A stretch of 24,938 nt of DNA from QHXW01 sp035297145 (lineage in GTDB: Bacteria; Acidobacteriota; Terriglobia; Bryobacterales; Bryobacteraceae), in contig DATGZN010000114.1 in the NCBI GenBank assembly GCA_035297145.1, positions 1 through 24,938 of the forward strand, read 5' to 3'. The translations under genes and the position numbers were made by a program. Under the pieces are notes generated by a model, which saw only the letters and a program-made list of their open reading frames with translations, had not been told where the DNA came from and made no database searches. This document shows positions 24,666 to 24,938 of this stretch, piece after piece; the first letter of the stretch is position 1; each line of letters begins with the position of its first letter.

Positions 24666-24868
24666 GGTGGATGTCCGGGGCTCAGACACACCGAGAAATC
24701 CCCCCAGCTCTGACTGCGAAAGGCTTCCAGCGACGGGTGAAAAACTTGAACCGGTCACACTGATGGCCGGTTCTGGTGGCTTAATTAAGGGACAGGCATT
24801 GGAGTGCGCCCCCGGACTGAGACAGAGAAATCAGGGACAGTTCTACACTGAATGGAGAACTGAACCTG

Positions 24869-24938
24869 ATGAAGAAGAGCCGAGTTTTTAGCCCGAAGTT
24901 CAAGGCGGCGGCCGTCCGGCGGATGCAAGCCGGGGAGA
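24869..24938 (+). CDS. IS transposase, N-terminal part (cut by window edge)
   Basis: A start at ATG 24869 reads MKKSRVFSPKFKAAAVRRMQ AGE and runs off the window end. This is the opening of the HTH orfA of IS3/IS66-like transposases ('..SPEFK..AVRR..AGES'). Two AGGGACAG words upstream (24788-24795 and 24833-24840) may belong to the element's end. Only 23 codons are visible, so the family is provisional. Confidence 0.6.
   Translation, partial: MKKSRVFSPKFKAAAVRRMQAGE

Overview
The window most likely comes from an Acidobacteriota chromosome, of the Solibacter/Bryobacter type. The reasons are moderately GC-rich DNA, a tricorn-type S41 protease, a PASTA-less Pkn-type Ser/Thr kinase remnant, a PEP-CTERM protein, a secreted TIM-barrel 'sugar phosphate isomerase' with an RR-type leader, an APC permease, and many scattered transposase and integrase remnants. 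Taxonomy is inferred from gene content only. No tRNA, rRNA or CRISPR array was seen.

Layout. (A) 1-2400: a RepA/AAA_25-type ATPase, usually found on mobile elements, then a PEP-CTERM secreted protein whose frame is broken once. (B) 2734-4410: a small unknown gene and a single-ORF DDE (rve) insertion element with candidate terminal inverted repeats. (C) 4437-8170: a minus-strand defence-like block. Reading with transcription it holds a small unknown protein, a uracil-DNA-glycosylase-like protein (4-bp overlap), a TIR-domain protein, a SLOG-domain protein (4-bp overlap with TIR) and a ThsB-like (DUF1863) TIR protein. (D) 8466-11114: a membrane protein, an APH(6)-type kinase and a secreted acidobacterial protein. 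(E) 11115-13500: a graveyard with an N-terminal integrase stub, an intact TIM-barrel protein, a possible conjugation-ATPase tail and an XRE-repressor tail. (F) 13579-17658: a tricorn protease homologue preceded by a frameshifted, truncated Ser/Thr kinase. (G) 17964-23405: a divergent carbohydrate cluster with an SDR dehydrogenase, FGGY kinase and ribulose-phosphate 3-epimerase on minus, and a BtpA/SgcQ-like protein and APC permease on plus. (H) 23452-24938: a diheme cytochrome c with a replaced C-terminus, a pseudo-receiver protein and the start of an IS transposase at the edge.

The most interesting unit is region C. In Thoeris, a TIR protein (ThsB) makes a cyclic ADP-ribose signal that is read by a SLOG domain in ThsA. 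Here a ThsB-like TIR sits in one tight operon with a free-standing SLOG protein and a second, larger TIR protein. This suggests a Thoeris-like circuit in which the signal reader and the NADase effector are separate polypeptides. A DNA glycosylase and its partner lie directly upstream on the same strand and may be a second defence module. These functional statements are inference from domains and gene order.
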